Below are positions 5,987-8,001 of a DNA stretch of 8,001 nt, in pieces. The stretch spans positions 1 to 8,001 of the forward strand of contig DATGKK010000109.1 of the NCBI GenBank assembly GCA_035294725.1, given 5' to 3'. The position numbers were made by a program, and so were the translations under genes. The stretch comes from DATGKK01 sp035294725 (lineage in GTDB: Bacteria; Actinomycetota; Acidimicrobiia; Acidimicrobiales; Bog-793). The notes beneath the pieces are model-generated. The model did no database searches and was not told where the DNA came from. It saw nothing but the letters and a program-made list of their open reading frames with translations. Every line of letters begins with the position of its first letter. Within the stretch, counting starts at the first letter, position 1.

Positions 5987-6802
5987 TCATGGCCGCTCGC
6001 CGCGCAGGCGGGCGAGGTATCGATCGGCCGAACGCTGCACTGCCCCGGCCCCGTCCTCTGGCACGACCCGGCCCCACCAGCCGCCGTAGACCCGCTCGAA
6101 GTCGTACCGTCCAACCCGCTCGGCGATCGCGCGCACGGTCGGCGGGTCGAGCGGGACGAGGTTCGGGTAGCTCCACATGAAGCTCACGTAGCGGCGGTCC
6201 TGCACGACGGTGACGGTGTCCCCGGTGAGCAGCACTCCCCGCCCGCCTGCGCCGGCCGGCCAGTGGAGGACGGCAGCGCCGTCGAAATGCCCACCGATCC
6301 GCGCGACCGTCACGCCCGGCACCGGCTCGATCGTCTCGGTCCTCCACAGCTCGATCCGCTGGGAGGGGCGCATCACCCACTCCCGGTCGGCTTCCGGCAG
6401 CAGGATGCGGGCATCGAAGGCATCGGCGAGGTCCACGCACGCCCCGTAGAAGTGAGGGTGGGAGCAGCAGATCGCCGCGATCCCGCCGAGCTCGGCGACA
6501 CGCTCGCAAGCCCGGTCGTCGAGCAAAGGGACGCAGTCCCAGAGCACGTTCCCGCCCTCGGTCATGACGAGGAGGGCCCGTTGGCCGATGGCGACGGGTG
6601 GGGCGACGCCGATCCCGATCAAGCCCGGCTCCTCCTCGCGCAGCTCGCTTCGGTGCTCGCCGGCGAGCTCTTCCCTCGTGGCCCACCGCTGGCCGCCCCA
6701 ACCGACGTACTGGCGCTCGTCGAGGCAGATCGCGCAGCTTGCGGGCGGCTCCGGAGTCTCCGCGTGCTGTACCCCGCAGGTGACGCAGATCCACGCCGGC
6801 AT
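5987..6802 (-). CDS. MBL-fold metallohydrolase-like protein with N-terminal zinc ribbon
   Basis: Encodes 271 residues, predicted cytoplasmic (no signal peptide). Residues 6-26 carry two CxxC pairs (C6/C9 and C23/C26, in ICVTCG and SCAICL), a rubredoxin- or ribbon-like zinc site. The rest has the layout of a metallo-beta-lactamase fold: a strand pair ending VLWDCVPLL (about 87-94), the metal-loop position SHPHFYG (114-120), GGHFDGAAVLHW (170-181) and LLTGDT (191-196) with the usual His and Asp. The first motif is HPHFYG instead of HxHxDH, so the Asp-His that normally holds the second metal is missing; I recall this as a recurrent subfamily feature. One metal or no hydrolase activity is possible. 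ATG 6802 directly precedes the zinc ribbon; there is no Shine-Dalgarno sequence, and a leaderless transcript is suggested. The stop lies 25 bases from that of the convergent monooxygenase. Substrate unknown. Confidence 0.85.
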   Translation of the reverse strand: MPAWICVTCGVQHAETPEPPASCAICLDERQYVGWGGQRWATREELAGEHRSELREEEPGLIGIGVAPPVAIGQRALLVMTEGGNVLWDCVPLLDDRACERVAELGGIAAICCSHPHFYGACVDLADAFDARILLPEADREWVMRPSQRIELWRTETIEPVPGVTVARIGGHFDGAAVLHWPAGAGGRGVLLTGDTVTVVQDRRYVSFMWSYPNLVPLDPPTVRAIAERVGRYDFERVYGGWWGRVVPEDGAGAVQRSADRYLARLRGERP

Positions 6803-6809
6803 GACCGCG

Positions 6810-6815
6810 ATGGTA
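6810..6815 (-). promoter_or_regulatory. Possible -10 box for leaderless MBL-fold gene
   Basis: TACCAT on the minus strand (TAnnnT type) ends 7 bases before ATG 6802, and the interval contains no ribosome binding site. Transcription starting at the A of the ATG would give a leaderless mRNA, common in actinobacteria. No convincing -35 is seen at 16-18 bases. Confidence 0.35.
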
Positions 6816-6882
6816 GGAGGGCTCTGGCCGGCCACGCCGAACCGGACCGATCGCGCCCGGCGGGGTACCGTGTCCCCCCGTG

Positions 6883-6887
6883 GGAGG
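6883..6887 (+). promoter_or_regulatory. Ribosome binding site fixing the GTG start at 6895
   Basis: GGAGG lies 7 bases upstream of GTG 6895, good Shine-Dalgarno spacing. This selects that GTG over GTG 6880 in the same frame, since the frame is open far upstream and gives no other guide. Confidence 0.5.
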
Positions 6888-6894
6888 GACGGGG

Positions 6895-8001
6895 GTGGGG
6901 TACGCCGGTCTGCCCCCGCGCCAGCCGGATCGGGCTCGTCTTCGTCAGAGCTCCTCGTCGGCGCCGCCGGCCCGAACCCGAAGGGTCGTCGGCGTCCTGG
7001 CTCCGCTCCTCTCCGCCGCCCTTCTCGCCGCCTGCTCGTCAGGCTCCCCCGCTCGCGTCGGCGAGAAGGGGAGGAGCACTGGGTCGGGCTCATCGGCGCC
7101 CTCGACACCGCGAGGATCCTCCGGGCTCCGGCACGGACGCCACGTCTCCCGTCGCGACGCCGCCGGGACGGTGTGGCTGTGCCGCCCCGGCCTCGCGGAC
7201 GACCCGTGCACGAAGAGCCTTTCTGCCACCGCCGTCAACGCGGCGGGCAAGGCGACGCTGCAGCCGGCGCCGGTGCCCGGTCACCGGCCGTTCGACTGCT
7301 TCTACGTCTACCCGACGGTGAGCATGGAAACCGGCTCGAATGCCAACTTGGAGGTCCAGCCGGCGGAGGTTGCGACCGCCGAAGCCCAGGCCTCCCGCTT
7401 CTCGGCCGTCTGCAACGTGTGGGCGCCGATGTACCGCCAACGGACGCTCCACTCACTCGCTGCCGGGCTCGGCGCCGGCCGGCGCGCCGGGGAGATCGCC
7501 TACCGGAGCCTGCTTGCCGGCTGGGACGACTACCTCGCCCGCTACAACGAGGGCCGGCCCATCCTGCTGCTTGGCCACTCGCAGGGCGCCGCGATCCTCA
7601 TCCAGCTCCTTCGGCGGGTGATCGACCCGGACGCGGCGCTCCGCAGGCGGCTCGTCGGGGCGATCATCCTTGGCGGCAACGTCGAGGTCCCGACCGGCCG
7701 GCTCGTCGGCGGCTCGTTCCGGCACATTCCTCTGTGCAGCTCGCCGTCGCAGGCCGGCTGTGTGATCGCCTACTCCACGTTCCCGTCGGAACCGCCCCCT
7801 GACGCGCTCTTCGGCCGGCCCGGCCAGGGCGTGAGCCTCCAGTGGGGAGCGACCGAGCGCGCCGGGCTGCAGGTCGCCTGCGTCAACCCCGCCGCCGTCG
7901 GGAGCACGGCGGCAGCGCCTCTCGATCCGTACTTTCCCGCCAACGCCGCCCGCGCTCCAGGAGTCGCCGTCACGACGCCCTGGGTGGCCTATCCCGGTCG
8001 C
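6895..8001 (+). CDS. DUF3089 alpha/beta-hydrolase lipoprotein, 3' end beyond window
   Basis: At least 369 residues, still open at the right edge. DUF3089 proteins are alpha/beta hydrolases, probably esterases or lipases, found widely in actinobacteria. Residues about 30-47 form a lipoprotein signal: RTRR, a hydrophobic run, then LLAAC with Cys47 as the predicted lipidation site, so the enzyme should sit on the outer face of the membrane. A low-complexity Ser/Gly/Arg linker follows. The family body has VWLCRPGLADDPCTKSLSAT (about 93-112), FDCFYVYPTVS (about 133-143), a segment ending CNVWAPMYRQRTL, and the nucleophile elbow LLLGHSQGAA with Ser229. The final acid and histidine of the triad are probably past the edge. 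GTG 6895 is chosen for its GGAGG; the resulting n-region is long, so a later start is possible. It is divergent from the MBL-fold gene, with 92 bases between starts. Longer-looking frames across 6564-7802 and up to 7321 are not coding. Confidence 0.85.
   Translation, partial: MGYAGLPPRQPDRARLRQSSSSAPPARTRRVVGVLAPLLSAALLAACSSGSPARVGEKGRSTGSGSSAPSTPRGSSGLRHGRHVSRRDAAGTVWLCRPGLADDPCTKSLSATAVNAAGKATLQPAPVPGHRPFDCFYVYPTVSMETGSNANLEVQPAEVATAEAQASRFSAVCNVWAPMYRQRTLHSLAAGLGAGRRAGEIAYRSLLAGWDDYLARYNEGRPILLLGHSQGAAILIQLLRRVIDPDAALRRRLVGAIILGGNVEVPTGRLVGGSFRHIPLCSSPSQAGCVIAYSTFPSEPPPDALFGRPGQGVSLQWGATERAGLQVACVNPAAVGSTAAAPLDPYFPANAARAPGVAVTTPWVAYPGR

Noticed and set aside
4213..6114. A 633-residue open frame on the minus strand opposite the monooxygenase
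   Set aside because: It is an artefact of GC-rich codon use. Its translation is Val/Gly/Arg/Asp-rich without motifs, while the plus strand carries every Baeyer-Villiger motif.
1..8001. CRISPR array, integrase, phage or defence-system genes
   Set aside because: No regularly spaced nucleotide repeats and no relevant protein motifs were found in any frame. The only tandem repeats are the protein-level propeller units, which are diverged in DNA.

Overview
The window is GC-rich and its genes look like those of an actinobacterium. The C-terminal repeats of the large secreted protein (consensus roughly GYW-x-x-x-ANG-x-V-x-x-FGDA) are of a type I associate with Acidimicrobiia and related Actinomycetota. 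GTG starts, strong AGGAGG-type ribosome sites next to possibly leaderless genes, and a DUF3089 lipoprotein fit this. The taxonomic call is an inference; no rRNA or marker gene is present.

Layout. Positions 1-552 are a graveyard of insertion sequences: the N-terminal part of an IS110-type DEDD transposase breaks off near 315 and is joined to the C-terminal coding end and probable terminal repeat of an IS256-type element. Positions 579-1043 hold a minus-strand hicA-hicB toxin-antitoxin pair in which hicB is intact and hicA carries an apparent one-base deletion. Positions 1044-1477 contain no protein gene I can support, but hold a tRNA-Lys(UUU)-like cloverleaf that looks decayed (1276-1347) and a perfect 15-bp hairpin (1404-1440), the likely terminator of the next gene.

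Positions 1478-4048 (minus) encode an 856-residue exported protein: signal peptide, a cysteine-rich domain of unknown function, then six propeller-like repeats. It is transcribed divergently from a type I Baeyer-Villiger monooxygenase (4165-5961, plus). The 116-bp gap between them holds a promoter-like sequence and a direct repeat spaced by 20 bp. The monooxygenase converges on a metallo-beta-lactamase-fold protein with an N-terminal zinc ribbon (5987-6802, minus), which is divergent from a DUF3089 alpha/beta-hydrolase lipoprotein (6895 to the right edge, plus, incomplete).

No single operon or defence island links the right-hand genes; each is transcribed separately in alternating directions. 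The monooxygenase, MBL-fold protein and esterase-like lipoprotein could belong to catabolism of ketones, esters or lactones, but the gene order alone does not prove a pathway. The left 1.35 kb is accessory and degraded (two IS remnants, a broken toxin, a tRNA-like relic), consistent with an old integration or recombination site. I found no CRISPR array, integrase, phage gene or convincing new multi-gene system.
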